Of a stretch of DNA of 64,000 nt, positions 1 through 11,597 are shown in pieces; positions within the stretch are counted from its first letter, which is position 1, and every line of letters begins with the position of its first letter. The stretch is from Blepharisma japonicum (lineage: Eukaryota > Ciliophora > Heterotrichea > Heterotrichida > Blepharismidae). Location: positions 46,072-110,071 of the forward strand of contig CATKHK010000120.1 in assembly GCA_949751835.1 (NCBI GenBank). The letters run 5' to 3'. The position numbers were made by a program, and so were the translations under genes. The notes under the pieces were generated by a model. It worked only from the letters and a program-made list of their open reading frames with translations. It was not told the origin of the DNA and did not search any database.

Positions 1-3000
1 TATTGCAAGAGGAGGCATAGGTATTCTCAGTACAAAACTCTCGAATTTCGAATTTATTGACGTCGCTGAGCAGGCAATTAAATTGCTTGAAAAAATTTCG
101 TATGAATCGACCTCAGAAATCATTATGGAAAGAGTTTTTGAAAATTTGGTGAATACATTAGAGTTTTATGATAAAGATACACAAAAAAGGATTTGGAGTA
201 TAATCGTTAATATTGCAAAATCATTGACATCACAAAAAATTTTTTTGCAATATATCATCCCTATTTTGCCGAACATTTTAGCAATGATGACATATAGAGG
301 CGCAGACCACTGCCCACAAACTGAGTCTGCTATTGATTTTTTTATAGCTTTAATAGAAAACCTTGCCAGGCTGTTTTCAAAAGATTTGAAGGAGCTTAAA
401 GCTCACTTACAGAGTATGGGAGAACAAGGGATACTTAATAATATATTAGGAATTGTCCAGGAAGCTCCAGCTTTGGAAATGAAAATTTTTAAACTATTAG
501 GATTAATCTGCCGATACTCGTCAGCGCTTAGTATCAACTTGATTAATCTTGGGATTGGCCCAATTCTTAAAGAAGCCCTTGAAAAAGGGTTCGATAAAGA
601 TTATTTTCTTGACGCTTTGCAATTAATCGACACAATTCTGCCTGAAGACTTCACCAAAGACCCAATAATAAAAGAAAAAGCATATGCATTTAGAAAACAC
701 ACAAGATATATTAGAAACCTAGGGGAAAATTTGACGTCAAGCCTAATTTTGTGCTACCAAACGTGTATTAATAAAGAAGAAGAAAGTTTGATTGTGAATA
801 GTTTGGTAAAAATCTTTGTTATGGCCCACTCAGAGTATTTATTGACGTTTACCAATCCACAAGCTATAGCAAGCTTTTTATCTGAAGTCTTGCATTCAAG
901 CTACCCAAATGTAATTTTAACTGGCCTGAAAATTGTAAATATTTGTTATGATAAAATTCCTCAAGAAATTTCTGAACTCTTTATAAGAGAAGGTATTGTA
1001 TATAAGGCTCAATTATTCAATAATCATGATGCTGGTAAACAAATTCCTCAGGTAAGAAAATCAATTAATAATTTCGGTGAAGAAAATTTGCATCAATCTC
1101 CAGAAGACTGAAAAATGCCTAGACGTATAAATAGAGCTGGCACTGAGCCGCCTGAGCCTTTTCAAGCTATTAAATCGCTTGCCTATGAGAAAGGGTTCCA
1201 CAAAAACGAAATAAAACGAGAAAGCTGTTCTATAATTGCTAAAGCCGACCAAATAGAGAGCAAAAAAGCTTTAAGAGTTGCAAAAGACCTTAAAAAACTT
1301 GCAAGAAAATTATCCCAAAATGAAACGGCAGAAGAAATTTGAAGCAGACTAATTGAAATGCTAGAAGGTGAAAAATGTCCAAGTTTGTTTGAGTTTAGTA
1401 ATTCAGGACTTGTAGAAGCTATATGAAGGTGATTCAGTGAAGGGGATGTGGAGGATAATAAATCCTGTAAAGTTTTTATATGAAGGCTGCAAGAGTTTTT
1501 AAACGAGTTTATAAAGGAAAATGATAAAGGAGAATATCACTTAATCACCTTAATTAGATTGCTTGAAGGGGCTGGAAATTATGACCATAAGTTCATAGAA
1601 AAAGAACCTGAGCCTGCTTTGGTTAGGCCAAATAATAAGGAGCTTACTCAAAAAACACGTTTGGTTTTTGATTTCGCACCAAATGAAGCTGAAGTCATTA
1701 ATCAAGAATATAAGCATGAAATAGCAGGGAAAATGGCTTTTTTTGCAAAAAATAGTAAATTTAATATCACAGCTGAAAATTCAATTCCGTTTGATGAAAT
1801 AAAAGCTGCTTTATTAAGGATAAGAGATAAAGAAGAATTAAACGTCTTTAAAAACGTTTTTAAAAAAAATGCTGTATTTAATCAAAAAGCACCAAAACTA
1901 GAAGGCATTAGTGCCAAGCATAAAATGCTCATCACTTCTAAAGATCTTCAATCCCTTAAGCATAGCAATCGCTTTGAAGTCCCTCAAAGAAACAAACCAA
2001 AGTCTGACGAAATCGAAGTAATTATGACAATAAATGGCCAGGAAATAGAATCCGGGCTATGTGTTTATGACTTACTCATCAAATACGGCAGATTTGACGA
2101 AATAAAATTCCGATTTTCACCTCCCAGGCGTATCTTAAAAGAATGCAAATTTCTTTCAGATTCAGTCTCAATTTATAAAGACTTAATCAAAGAAAGCCAA
2201 AAAACAGGCTTAGACAGCACAGACGAAGTAAAAATAATCCCTTATCTCAGCCTTCTAAAATTTTTTTACAAAATAAATAGTTTTTTGCCTTTGATTTTAT
2301 CCCCTTCCTCACTTTTATTTAAATCCTCAGACTCTCAAATCACTTTTTATCCAATACACGAAAATTATTTTAAATCCAACAAAATCAGTATCCAATTGTC
2401 AAGGCAGTTACAAGAAGAAAGTTCAGACTTACCAAGCTGGGCTGCGTCTCTTCTTCAAGAATGCAAATTCTTAGTCCCTTATCCTATTAAATTAGGGATT
2501 TTTAGATATATAGGGATAGAAAAAATGAGCAGCTTATGGAAAGAAGGAGTACCGAATAAGCAAAAAATAAGAATAAATAGAGAAAAACTGCTGGAAAACG
2601 CGATGTTTGTGATGTCTGATTCTACATTATTGAAGATGGGGCCGATTGAGTTTGAGTATGAAAATGAAGTGGGGACAGGAATAGGCCCAACTCTAGAGTT
2701 TTATAGCCTGGTAGGAAGGTCTATAAGAAATCTCCGGATTTGGAGAAATTCAGGAGAAGAGCTTGGGCTGTTTCCATCACCATTGCAGTCAGCAGGAAAA
2801 AATGCTTTGAAATATTTTTCGTTTATAGGAAGACTTGTAGGAAAATCTCTGCTTGACGAAAAACAGCTGGATTTGCCTTTATCTCCAGTGTTTTGGAAAT
2901 TAGTAATGAACGAAAACATTACGATGAATGACATTTTAAGCGTCGATAAAACACTTGGAAAAACCTTATTTGATTTATATGAAATTGTTAATAAAAGAAA

Positions 3001-3664
3001 CAGCTCAAAAGATAGAAAAGGAGACTACTCGTATAAAGGAGCTAGAATTAAGGACTTAGGACTCACATTTACTCTGCCTGGATATGATGAAATTGAGCTC
3101 AAGCATAATGGAAAAAATATTTTCCTGACATTGCATAATTTAGAAGAATATATTTGTTTGGTCGCCAAGCACTCTTTAATGCAAGAATCCCAAGCGACTG
3201 CATTTCGTGAAGGGCTGGATTCTGTGATCCCTTATGACCTGCTTAAAGGATTTACTGGAGAAGAGCTTGAGACTATGATTTGTGGAGAGATCAATGAGTC
3301 ATGAGATATAGACACTTTAAAAGAATCAATAGTCCCTGACCATGGCTATACCCACTCTTCCCAAACTATCCAAAATCTTCTCATCATAATTTCTCAATTT
3401 TCTGCTTCTGAACGTCGGACATTTTTACAGTTCGTCACAGGCTCCCCAAGACTTCCTATCGGCGGATTCTCCAATTTATCCCCAAAGCTCACAGTCGTCA
3501 AAAAAGAGCCAAGTATGCCTGGTGCTCACCCTGACGAGTATTTACCTTCTGTAATGACCTGCCAAAACTACTTAAAAATCCCTGAATATTCCTCAATCGA
3601 CATTTTGCAAAGAAATTTGAAATACGCCATGGAAGAAGGCCACGAGGCTTTTCACCTTTCTTAA
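1..3664 (+). CDS. TRIP12/UPL3/UFD4-like HECT E3 ubiquitin ligase, 5' truncated by window edge
   Basis: Open from base 2 to the TAA at 3662-3664 (about 1,220 residues) with several in-frame TGA codons read as Trp. The N-terminal visible part is helical and repeat-like (ARM type); its opening residues (RGGIGILSTKLSNFEFIDVAEQ region) resemble the ARM block of TRIP12/UPL3, where a 'gal..cl.yldff....qr.Al' pattern is typical. The C-terminal third is a HECT domain: bulky GIGPTLEFYSLVG motif, 'RLVGKSLLDEKQLDLPLSPVFWK', and the catalytic cysteine at 3560-3562 in LPSVMTCQNYLKIPEY, 33 residues from the end, as usual for HECT enzymes. Expected activity: thioester ubiquitin transfer to substrates, in this family often ubiquitin-fusion degradation or chromatin regulators. 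It converges on the next gene with 35 bp between stops. The family call rests on the HECT C-lobe and the ARM-like N-part; the true start lies upstream of the window. Confidence 0.85.
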
Positions 3665-3699
3665 TTGATAATTTATTTAGCTTAGAATCCTTACAATTT

Positions 3700-4338
3700 T
3701 TATTTTTGTGCCCTTTTAACTTTTTCGGTATAATCGTAGTCTTCTAGTGCTAAGGAGTCTACAGATTGGTCAATTCCCATGCTACTTCCCCCGCTTTCTC
3801 CTATCGGCCCATGGGAATCCCTTCCTCCAGTCCCTAGGCTGCCTTCAATTTCAATGTCCTCATCAATTTCGTCGAAATCGTCAGTGTACTCTTGTTCGTC
3901 ACTTCCTATAGTTTTAGGTTTCTCTTCTGAAACTGGAGGCTTAAGCTCTTCTGGCTCTTTACTTTCTTGCTTCTGGGACTGGCTTTCTTTGAATTTCTTA
4001 ATGACTTGATATATGAGCGGGTTGTTGTCACCTTTAACATTCAGCTTGCTTTCAATAAAAGACCTATCTTTCGGTTCTTCAGGAAGCTTGCACTCAGGAA
4101 GCCAGACATTTAAAGTATGAACCATGCCTAAATTTTGCAAAAAATCCCTGAACAGCTCAGAGCACAGCTGTCCTGGCTCAGTTTCCATAACTTTTTGGGC
4201 TTCTGTCTTATTGCCGCCTGCTTTAGCTTGCTCCTGCTGCAGAGCATTAAAAACGCTGCTTCTAAGCTGTGCCCTTATAGTATCCAAAATCCCATTGTTA
4301 TCAAGAGTTTCTATGACAAGTTCTTTTAAATCTTCCAT
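3700..4338 (-). CDS. FOP/CEP43-like LisH centrosomal (basal-body) protein
   Basis: 212 aa, single exon, TAA stop. The N-terminal 35 residues (DLKELVIETLDNNGILDTIRAQLRSSVFNAL) match the alpha-helical start of FOP/FGFR1OP family proteins (human: 'RDLLVQTLENSGVLNRIKAELRAAVFLAL'), followed by a LisH-type dimerisation segment around residues 55-80 (ELFRDFLQNLGMVHTLNVWLPE) and then 'PLIYQVIKKFKES', the equivalent of the FOP helix after LisH. The tail is acidic and low-complexity (DDFDEIDEDIEIEG). FOP proteins sit at centrosomes and basal bodies and help anchor microtubules and build cilia; in a ciliate a basal-body role is expected. Shorter than human FOP (399 aa). The related FOR20/CEP20 is an alternative, but the PLIYQVI segment favours FOP. 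Confidence 0.75.
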   Translation of the reverse strand: MEDLKELVIETLDNNGILDTIRAQLRSSVFNALQQEQAKAGGNKTEAQKVMETEPGQLCSELFRDFLQNLGMVHTLNVWLPECKLPEEPKDRSFIESKLNVKGDNNPLIYQVIKKFKESQSQKQESKEPEELKPPVSEEKPKTIGSDEQEYTDDFDEIDEDIEIEGSLGTGGRDSHGPIGESGGSSMGIDQSVDSLALEDYDYTEKVKRAQK

Positions 4339-4347
4339 TTATATGAA

Positions 4348-4614
4348 TTAATCATCTATATTAAAATATTTTTTATGGCTGGTTTTCCCAGGACTTCCAT
4401 GCATTTTTTCCCATTCTTCGAGAAGGTCGTTTACACTTACATCAGGTTCTATTTCTTGCTCTGGGGTAAAATCAGGGTCCATGTCACTCATTCATCTTTC
4501 AAGCAGAGGGATTGGGATATAACTCTTTTTTGAGGCTCGGTGGAGACCGTAAATCATGGCTTCTTTGACTCTGGCTTGTTTGAATAAAGTATGCTGCTTT
4601 TGAGAATTGTCCAT
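4348..4614 (-). CDS. Small uncharacterised protein, 88 aa
   Basis: Reads ATG at 4614 to TAA at 4348-4350 only if the in-frame TGA (LLERWMSD) is Trp. The protein starts MDNSQKQHTLFKQARVKEAM and ends GKTSHKKYFNIDD; its middle is acidic (MDPDFTPEQEIEPDVSVNDLLEEWEKMHG). No transmembrane segment or known domain is recognised. It lies 9 bp upstream of the FOP-like start on the same strand, so either the two genes are packed tightly or the intervening bases form a very short 3' end. Support for it being real: an uninterrupted frame over most of the 333 bp between its neighbours, codon use like neighbouring genes, and a proper ATG and stop. Confidence 0.55.
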
Positions 4615-4671
4615 TATTATTTATAAACCCCCATTAAATTAAATTAATATTAATGATAGCAAAAATGGAGG

Positions 4672-6078
4672 TTAGTGTAGCTGCTTAGTAGAGGCAAGCT
4701 TGCTGAAGTGCCATCTAGCATTGTGTCTGAGGTCGGAGAGGGAGAGAGGGGTTAATATTTCGTCGAAATTTTGTGCGAAAATTCCAGATTCAACTTTTTT
4801 TAGCTGGAAATCAAATTTTGGACGTGAAGATGTATTGCTGATTATAGCTGAGTCGAAGGTGTCTGATTTTTCACCTGTGATGCTTAAGTATCCGTGAGAC
4901 AACCATTTTATCATTTCTTCTGTAGCACTCATATAGATGTCTTGGTTTTTCCAGCTGATTTCTTCATCAGGAAAACCAGTTATTGGCTTAAAAGAGCATG
5001 CCGTTTTTAAAGAAAAAGAAAGCTCAGTTAAGATTTTCATATAATATTTAATATCATCTTCACATTCTTTTTGCTGTTTATTTTTTCTCTCAATTTTTTC
5101 TTTGACTTTGTTCAACTCGCCCTTTTTTGCGGAAATGAAATTTATTTTATGATAATCTACAGATTGAGACGAATTTGATATCGCTTTTATCTTCCTTTCA
5201 GTATTTGCAAGCTTTTTCTCAACTTTCTCTATATTTTCGCCTATTTCCAAAATATGACATCTCAGCCGTAATTCCTGATCATAGCTTGAAGAATGCATTT
5301 TTGCGATTTCTGCCACATCATGTGAAGAAATGGAGTTTCCTATCGCAAAAAGCGCTCTTGATATATCTTTTATATGGCTTTGATACTCTTTAATCTGCAG
5401 AGACCTTTCTTTAGTCGCTTTAATTCATTTTTTGCCTAAAAATTTCAAAAGTTTTAAATAGACAGAAATTTCAGCAAAGGGAGTTCTTGGTCTTTTTACT
5501 TTTGGGGTGACTGATTTACAGTCCCTTAGCTGGGAATACAGCATTGATTCTTTGAATTTGCTTTCTTGGAAATCAATTTTAAAGCTTTTATTAAGCTTAC
5601 CCATAACTGATTTTGTGCTACGAATAATGCTGACATTTGTCGTTGCTGAATTAATTAAACTTCTAGTGGCGCTTTGAGATCTGCTGATTTCTGTATTAAT
5701 TTCATATCGTTTTTTCTCTGCAGTGATATTAAATCGCCTTAAAAGCTGAATTTTATTTTTGATTTCTTCTGTCTCTTTTCGAAGCTGTCCAAGCTTTGCT
5801 TTTGTAAATGTAATATTGTCGTATAGGCTCTCGATTTTTTTTTCAGCTTTTGTAGTGTTTTCTCTTTGTTGGGTTTGATTAAGCTGTACTTTCTTTTTGG
5901 TTATTTTATTTCTTAAAATTTCTAATTGTTCGTCTAAATTTTCTCCAGATCTTTTTTCAATTTCGAATTTGTGGATGTAGAAATCAACCCTTGCGAGATT
6001 GTATTTTAAAGCTTTTTCATCATTTTCACTTAGATTTAGTTCAGATTTAAGAGTGCTGAGCCTTTCCCCTATTTCCAT
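4672..6078 (-). CDS. Coiled-coil protein, 468 aa
   Basis: One frame from ATG at 6078 to TAA at 4672-4674 with one in-frame TGA at 5425-5427 (FLGKKWIKATKERS) read as Trp; under the standard code it would look like two genes. Residues ~1-140 and ~250-340 are rich in Lys/Glu heptads (e.g. IGERLSTLKSELNLSENDEKAL, KKGELNKVKEKIERKNKQQK), predicting long coiled coils. The middle (~150-215) is Ser/Thr/Arg-rich and basic. The C-terminal ~90 residues are more globular (FKPITGFPDEEISWKNQDIYMSATEEM). No enzymatic motif is seen. Basal-body, ciliary or cytoskeletal function would fit, but this is inference from composition only. Confidence 0.8.
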
Positions 6079-6545
6079 TTTAGACTTGATAGAGAATTCA
6101 AAATAGATTCAATTTCTTATAATTTTATCAAAATGAGGAGAAAGGGAAAGATGCTTTTTTGATTCGAAAAAATCTTTTATATGTCTAATGAGCAATATTT
6201 TATAAAATAAAAATTTGATAAATCTAAGCACCTTAGAACAATATACCATCTGAATGTTCCTTCTTTTCAGCATATTATCTTAAAAAATATAAATAAAGGA
6301 AATTAAATATATATTGACAAAATTAATTTTAAGAAAAATTTTTATATTTTATAAAGCACGTATAAATTTTAATTCTTATAAGTTTTTGATTATCATTATT
6401 GATAATCCTTCTTATAATTAACCTATCAACTCTTTTTTGTCTTTATAACTAATTCAATTCTACATCGTATAAAAAATGCCAGTAATCTCATACTTAGATT
6501 AAAATTTAATTTTGAGGTTTAAGGAAAATCATCACCTTTTAACTT
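6079..6545. other. AT-rich spacer, no gene seen
   Basis: About 470 bp of very AT-rich DNA with stops in all frames, between the start of the coiled-coil gene (6078, minus) and the 3' end of the next minus-strand gene (6546). The part nearest 6078 should contain the promoter of the coiled-coil gene. No repeat or RNA gene is recognised. Confidence 0.5.
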
Positions 6546-7052
6546 CTATAAAGGATTTACTTTATTATACATATTACTTTTTGGAATTATTTCAAATGGG
6601 TACTCATCCACTACTAGTTGAGAATGATTAACGCTGCTTTTAATAGACTCGCTTCTCCCTGGGCTACTTGTTTCCTGAACTGTAAACAGCACCCCTTGCT
6701 TTTTTAGTAAAGCTTGCAGATGTGCAGGGTAATGGACTCTTTCAACTTTAACTTCTTGAAAGCTTGATATAAGAATTGGGCTTAGCTTTATGATATATTT
6801 TCCTAAAATTCTTGCATGATTATTTTCTTCCCGAATATAAAAAATATCATAGTTCCCAGGCTCTTTTGGTAAAAAAATTTTTGCTACTCCTGATGTGTTA
6901 CCTTGGTCTTTTGTTATTTTATATCTTGAATAAGAATTACTGTTCAGTATCTGGTGATATCGTTTCTCCTGATTTTGTGGTTTTGAGATAATCACTATCT
7001 CATATTGTCGTTCTGTCCACTTGTATAAAAACGTCTGTTCACAATAAACCAT
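6546..7052 (-). CDS. Uncharacterised protein, possibly with an upstream exon to ~7129
   Basis: A minus-strand frame closes at 6546; the first ATG in frame is at 7052 (MVYCEQTFLYKWTER..., 168 aa). The frame stays open upstream to a TAG near 7094, where no ATG exists. A second frame upstream starts with ATG at about 7129 (MIYFNFSSLWCCAPVDPT...) and could be joined through a 16-nt intron GTCATATTGAAGCTAG, which has the invariant A six bases from its 3' end seen in the other introns here but an unusual GTC start. The body has alternating beta-like strands ending in PGNYDIFYIREENN and GKYIIKLSP, resembling an Ig/SKICH-type beta sandwich; the C-terminal third is Ser-rich and less ordered. No function can be named. 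It may be a remnant of a larger gene. Confidence 0.45.
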   Translation of the reverse strand: MVYCEQTFLYKWTERQYEIVIISKPQNQEKRYHQILNSNSYSRYKITKDQGNTSGVAKIFLPKEPGNYDIFYIREENNHARILGKYIIKLSPILISSFQEVKVERVHYPAHLQALLKKQGVLFTVQETSSPGRSESIKSSVNHSQLVVDEYPFEIIPKSNMYNKVNPL

Positions 7053-7205
7053 CACTAGCTTCAATATGACTATGCCGGAAATCAACTGTTGGGTCTACTG
7101 GTGCACAACACCACAATGAAGAAAAATTAAAATAAATCATATATTTCATTTTTTTAATAAGCTTATAATTCAACTTAATTTTATAGATTTTCAAGCCTAA
7201 CTTAA

Positions 7206-7874
7206 TTATTTCTCATCTTTTTTATTTTTAATAAGTGACTTAGCATGTTCATAAGAGAATTGGTTTGATTTAAGCTTGTCTTCGAATTCTTTTATTTTTT
7301 GCTCTACAGTTTTCCCATTAATTTCAGTATTGTGATTCTTTGTTACCTCTCTGTGTCCTTCTACAAGTTCCTGTAAAGCCTTATGGTAGAGATCGACATA
7401 TGTAATTATCCATTTTGAGAAAGAATCAAGTCATTTGGCAGACCGTAGATATTTTAAGAAATTTTGTAAGATTCCTGGTATCATTATGTGTAATGGGCCT
7501 TCTACTTTGATTTCACTCCAAAAGTGCATTAATTTTTGCTTTAATGTCAATCCTGGTTTAATTGATTCCTTTAATATTTTTTGCCTATCTGGGATAAAGT
7601 ATTTTACTTCAGTTATATCTCTGAATATTGTTTCTTTGTGCTGATACCTATATAACTTTGCATGAAAATCCAATGAGTTTTTTCATCTTTTGTAATCTAA
7701 ATATTGCTGCTGGAAAATCAGGTATGGTAAATGATAAGGTCTAAGCTTATGTTTAACTGATAATTCTCTTCTTTGTGAGTAGTAATTTCATGTGCATCTT
7801 GAAGCATTCCAAATATTTATAGGAGTTACCTTCCGATATGGAGTATTTAAGAACTCTTTAAATTTTTTTAACAT
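7206..7874 (-). CDS. Uncharacterised basic protein, 222 aa
   Basis: ATG at 7874 (MLKKFKEFLNTPYRKV...) to TAA at 7206-7208; at least three in-frame TGA codons read as Trp (CTWNYY, KRWKNS, AKWLDSF) hold the frame together. The protein is basic and rich in aromatic residues with no membrane segment. The N-terminal half (YYSQRRELSVKHKLRPYHLPYL, KLYRYQHKETIFRDITEVKYF) has the flavour of mitochondrial ribosomal or other organellar accessory proteins, and the C-terminus is a charged helix (KTVEQKIKEFEDKLKSNQ). No defined domain is recognised, so the mitochondrial idea is weak inference. Confidence 0.65.
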
Positions 7875-8767
7875 TTATTAAAGAAAGCACAATTTAATTA
7901 TTACTTCTATTCATTAAATACTTGCAGTTACTGTCTATTTTTAGAAGCCATATCCAGCATTTGTTCTAGGATTAGAGCGAGTATTCTACTTTTTTCATAA
8001 ATATAGTCAAAATTATTGGCTTTGAGCAGGTAAGTGATCATAGAAGTAATTTGATGTGGAAATCCACTTGAGCTTAAATTCGGCCTGAGAAAATCGGGAC
8101 AGAAGAATTCTTAGTTACTCACCATAGCTTAGCCTAATCTTTTCCAAGCTGTATTATGATAATGCATATTTATTACCAAAAATTATACTATTTAGAGTGA
8201 TAATATAATTTCTTAAAATTATAATTAATTATAAAACTACAAAAGTATTAATTTGCTATGAACCTTTTAATTTCTCTACTCATGTTTAGTGTCTGCTCTC
8301 ATAAGATTACTGCCCTAAAGCACAAAATAAAGTATCTATATTGTGCTCATTCTCTAATTAACTCATGGAATCTATGGAGTAATTAAATGGAAAAGATTAT
8401 TGTTGTGTTTTGATGAAGAGCTATTTGAAGTGCTGTGTTTTATTATATTGCATTTAGAAGGAGACAACTTGATTTTAATTCCATCATAGGAAATTAAGAT
8501 ATAAGATGTTAAAAAATGAGATATTGCTGTCTTTGTTGCATTTTATTATAGTTTTGGTAAACCTTACATCAATATAAAATTAAAAATGTTAATTAGTTTC
8601 GTGTATATTATTACATTTTATTGATAAATTTAATGGCATTATTTTTTTTACATCCTCTTTCTTAATACTTTTTTTAGTTATGGTATATTCAATTTTTGCT
8701 GGAAATTTTTTCTCAAATTACTATTAAAGCATCCAAGATATTAAAGAAAGAAAGATTAATTATCATT
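7875..8767. other. AT-rich spacer with a short coding relic
   Basis: About 890 bp without an intact gene. Near its left end (about 7928-8110, minus) a short frame closes with TAA and reads EFFCPDFLRPNLSSSGF followed by ITSMITYLLKANNFDYIYEK, then LALILEQMLDMASKNRQ; it looks coding but has no start, being closed upstream by a TAA right after GTGAGTAAC. The rest, 8110-8767, is AT-rich with stops in all frames and nothing recognisable. Confidence 0.4.
7928..8107 (-). pseudogene. Short coding-like relic (unknown family)
   Basis: About 59 sense codons in one minus-strand frame ending in TAA at 7928-7930, with helical, protein-like composition (GFPHQITSMITYLLKANN; RILALILEQMLDMASKN). The frame is interrupted upstream by TAA and has no ATG that would give a credible gene. 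It may be the 3' remnant of a gene lost from this spacer, or the last exon of an unrecognised gene. Confidence 0.3.
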
Positions 8768-10169
8768 CTAAGAGCCCTGATTGAAACTCAAGTCAACATT
8801 TATTGGGAGTTGGGTCCAAACTAGATCTGTGATGATCTGATAATTGATTGGGGTTGATGAACTACTGATTTTCCAAGTAGTAGTTGGGATATCCTGATTA
8901 GTTTTTGTCGAAGCTTTCAGATTGTCGATTGTTAAAGTATCTGATAAAGGATGTGGGAAAGTAATAACAATAATGTTTGGAGAAGTAAAACTAAGTTGGT
9001 ACCCAGTTGAGACAGTTTTGCAAGTATTCCCATCTTGAATAATTGAGTCAATACATTTAAAACAAACAGAAGTAGTACTGCAAATAGAGCACGAGGTTTG
9101 ACAAGCTAAATAAAAATTACCTAAGCAGGTTGTAGAAGTACCACTATCATAGAGATAATAACCTGAGCTGCATTGAGTGCATACAGTTTTAGATGTTCCA
9201 ATTACACAATTGTCAGGAAAGTCTGTAGATAAATTTCTATTAAAAAAAGAAGTTCCATCTAGAGAATAGCTAGCTTTGTGCTTGCAGCTATTATTTGCAA
9301 AGGTATTAGTAGGATCGCTGCATGATGTGCATATATCATCACCAGCTGAGCAAGTGCAAAGTGTAGGGCAAATGCAAGTTGTTTTTAAGCATCCTTTCGT
9401 AGGGTAGCAATAATTACTGCAAGAATCTGCGCAGGTAGAAGTTGCAACGTAAGTAGAACCAGAGCTGTCTTGCAAAGTGACTATAGGTGAATTAACTGCA
9501 GCACTTTTGAAAAATTGAATCTCATAGTAATATGCATATGTTAAGTCTCCAATCCTAAAATAACTGCCTGGATATTGATTAGAAGATAAAGTAGAAGTGA
9601 TAGTGATAAAGTCTGGAGAAATAATATCCCATGTCCAAACGGAACCACTTTTAAGCCAATGAAATACTAGAAACACTCATTTTTCTATATTAAAAAGTAC
9701 CTTTACCAATATTAACAGTCTTTACTAAGATATCACTTCCTGAATTAGGTTTAGTATAAAAACTGTAAGCACCTCCAATACCATACGTAACATAATAATG
9801 CACATTTTCAGTTTTAGCAACTGAGATTGAGAATGGTTTTTGACCTGATATATCATCAACATTCAATCATACACTCACCCCTTGCTCTGTATCGCTACTC
9901 TGGCTTGATTTTATATTGGAGTAGTAAAAGCTACTAGTTGGAGCGGCTGTTCTAAAACTATTGCAACCAACACTATCCGTAATTGCATTAGATCCAAATG
10001 CTACGCTTTTCGCGACACCATTATTACCATTACCAGATAGATCCGTGAAATATCCATTTGCAAAATTTGCTGTGGTAAGCACCCATCTTCCAAGAGGAGA
10101 ATAAGTAGCATTTCCAAATGAAAGGCACAAAATGAAAAAAAATGCTTTTAGCTGAGTCGAGGACGCCAT
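8768..10169 (-). CDS. Secreted/surface protein: LamG-like domain plus Cys-rich furin-like repeats
   Basis: Two exons joined through a 16-nt intron (9685-9700, GTACTTTTTAATATAG); TAG stop at 8768-8770. I chose ATG 10169 (MASSTQLKAFFFILCLSFGNA) because it begins a clean signal peptide; an in-frame ATG at 10196 adds nine hydrophilic residues. The mature N-terminal ~200 residues look like a concanavalin/LamG jelly-roll (GRWVLTT, DLSGNGNNGVA, GVSVWLNVDDISGQ, EKWVFLVFHWLKSG); splicing restores this last segment, supporting the intron. Then come many CxxC pairs (STCADSCSNYC, CICPTLCTCSAGDDICTSCSDP, CTQCSSGYY, CSICSTTSVCFKC) typical of furin-like/GF-receptor cysteine-rich repeats common in ciliate surface proteins. 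It ends (VDLSFNQGS) without a membrane anchor, so it is short for this family and may be truncated at its C-terminus. 461 aa from the chosen start. Confidence 0.7.
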
Positions 10170-10196
10170 GTAATTATTATTACTATTATCATCCAT

Positions 10197-11597
10197 ATAA
10201 AAGCATCGATCTAATATGGAAAATGTTAAGACAGCCTAATAAATTCTGTTGATGCAATTGAAAGAAAATTGGCCTAAAATTCGGTTTGCTATATCTCAAG
10301 TAATATCCCTATTCGAATTAAATTTAAGAACGCTTAGAAAGTCTAAATTAATGAAAATAATTTATGATAAGCTTTTTGGCTTCATATTTTTTATGCAAAT
10401 CTTGAGAAGTTTTATAATCATTGAAATTTGGTAAGCTTGTGCGGAAAGAGGTTGATTATGCATAAGCTATATGGCATTACACTAATTGTGGATTGGGTTT
10501 CACATAAGTGTGGAGCAACTTATCTTGGGAAACTCATTGGAATTTGGATCCGCACATGAAGCAGTTTTTCTAAACATGCTAATGAATGAAAATAAATTTT
10601 TGAATTCTTACGAATTATTTTGAAATAGGATTTTAAATGGCAGATGTGAAATTGTATTTTTAAGCTTTTAGCGCAAATTTGAGCATATTCACATTTATCA
10701 ACATGCGAATTTTAGAAACTTTGGCAAAATATCTTCGTGATTTGATCCTATTTTGCTCTCCCTAAAATAGAAGTTAATCTAGTTTCTTAGGGCAAGTCGA
10801 GCATAAATATATATGTTGTGTGTTATCTTATAAAACTTTCATGCAAATAATACTTTTAGTAGCATAGAGGCATCAATCATAAGCCTGAAATTAAAACCTG
10901 TGGTCTTAGGTTTTGATAGATAAGTTTTTGATGCGCATATCTTTGTATTTCTAATGTTCAATCAATTTGAGTAAAGAAAGAGTAGCGTTTTTTAATCAAA
11001 CTCTAGGTTCTCAGTCTTTTCAAGAATCTTTTCACAGCACAAGTGCAACTGTAGGGCATGTGCAAGTTTTTTTAACATCCTTTCTCAGAGTGTCAAGAAT
11101 TCTTGCAGGTAGAGGTCTTTGAGGCATAAATAGAATAAGAGGTGTCATAAAGATTTTAACTATAGGCTAAATGCAATTATGATCAGATAAATATTGCTGA
11201 GCGCAGAATGACTAAATATAAAGACTCATAGACAAAGATAATAATCCATAGATGAAAAAAGCTTTAAAGATTTTATCTAAACATTCAATTGTACACTTGA
11301 GAAAAGTGACATTCGATGGAGAAAGTGATTACGATAAAAAAATACAAATATGCTCATCCTTTAATTTAAAATAACTTCAACTCAAATATTAATGATGCTC
11401 CTATCAATAATACTCTAAAAATATCATTTCCATCTTAGAAAATTCGCTTATGCTTACTTCAAAAGTGCTTTATTAAAAAATAACAGTGAATTTTTTATAT
11501 AACTTATAATTTAATAAATTCCCTTGCTATCAACACTTTAGCTATCCTTTTCTCCAATTTATCATTTGCATTAAAATATATAATTTACAGGCCAAAA
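10197..11597. other. Low-density spacer with a decayed copy of the Cys-rich gene
   Basis: 1.4 kb with no intact gene. 10197-11000 has no coding pattern that I trust. At about 11030-11180 the sequence resembles 9345-9500 of the neighbouring Cys-rich gene in the same orientation, with indels and stops (listed separately). 11180-11597 is AT-rich and ends with the upstream region of the eIF3h gene. Confidence 0.5.
11030..11180 (-). pseudogene. Degenerate fragment of the LamG/Cys-rich surface protein gene
   Basis: Short blocks shared with the functional gene in the same order: gcaagtgcaa/acaagtgcaa, tgtagggca, tgcaagtt, catcctttc, tcttgcaggtag or gcgcaggtagaag, and tataggtgaatt versus tataggctaaat. 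They correspond to the first Cys-rich repeats (roughly 9345-9500). Indels and lost cysteines show that it no longer encodes protein. It indicates past duplication and decay in this surface-protein locus. Confidence 0.6.

Noticed and set aside
1061-1252. 63-aa minus-strand frame opposite the HECT gene
   Set aside because: Shadow; the plus strand is continuous HECT ligase with TGA as Trp.
10249-10434. 61-aa plus-strand frame in the low-density region
   Set aside because: Short, no domain, starts and ends in AT-rich spacer; nothing distinguishes it from chance.
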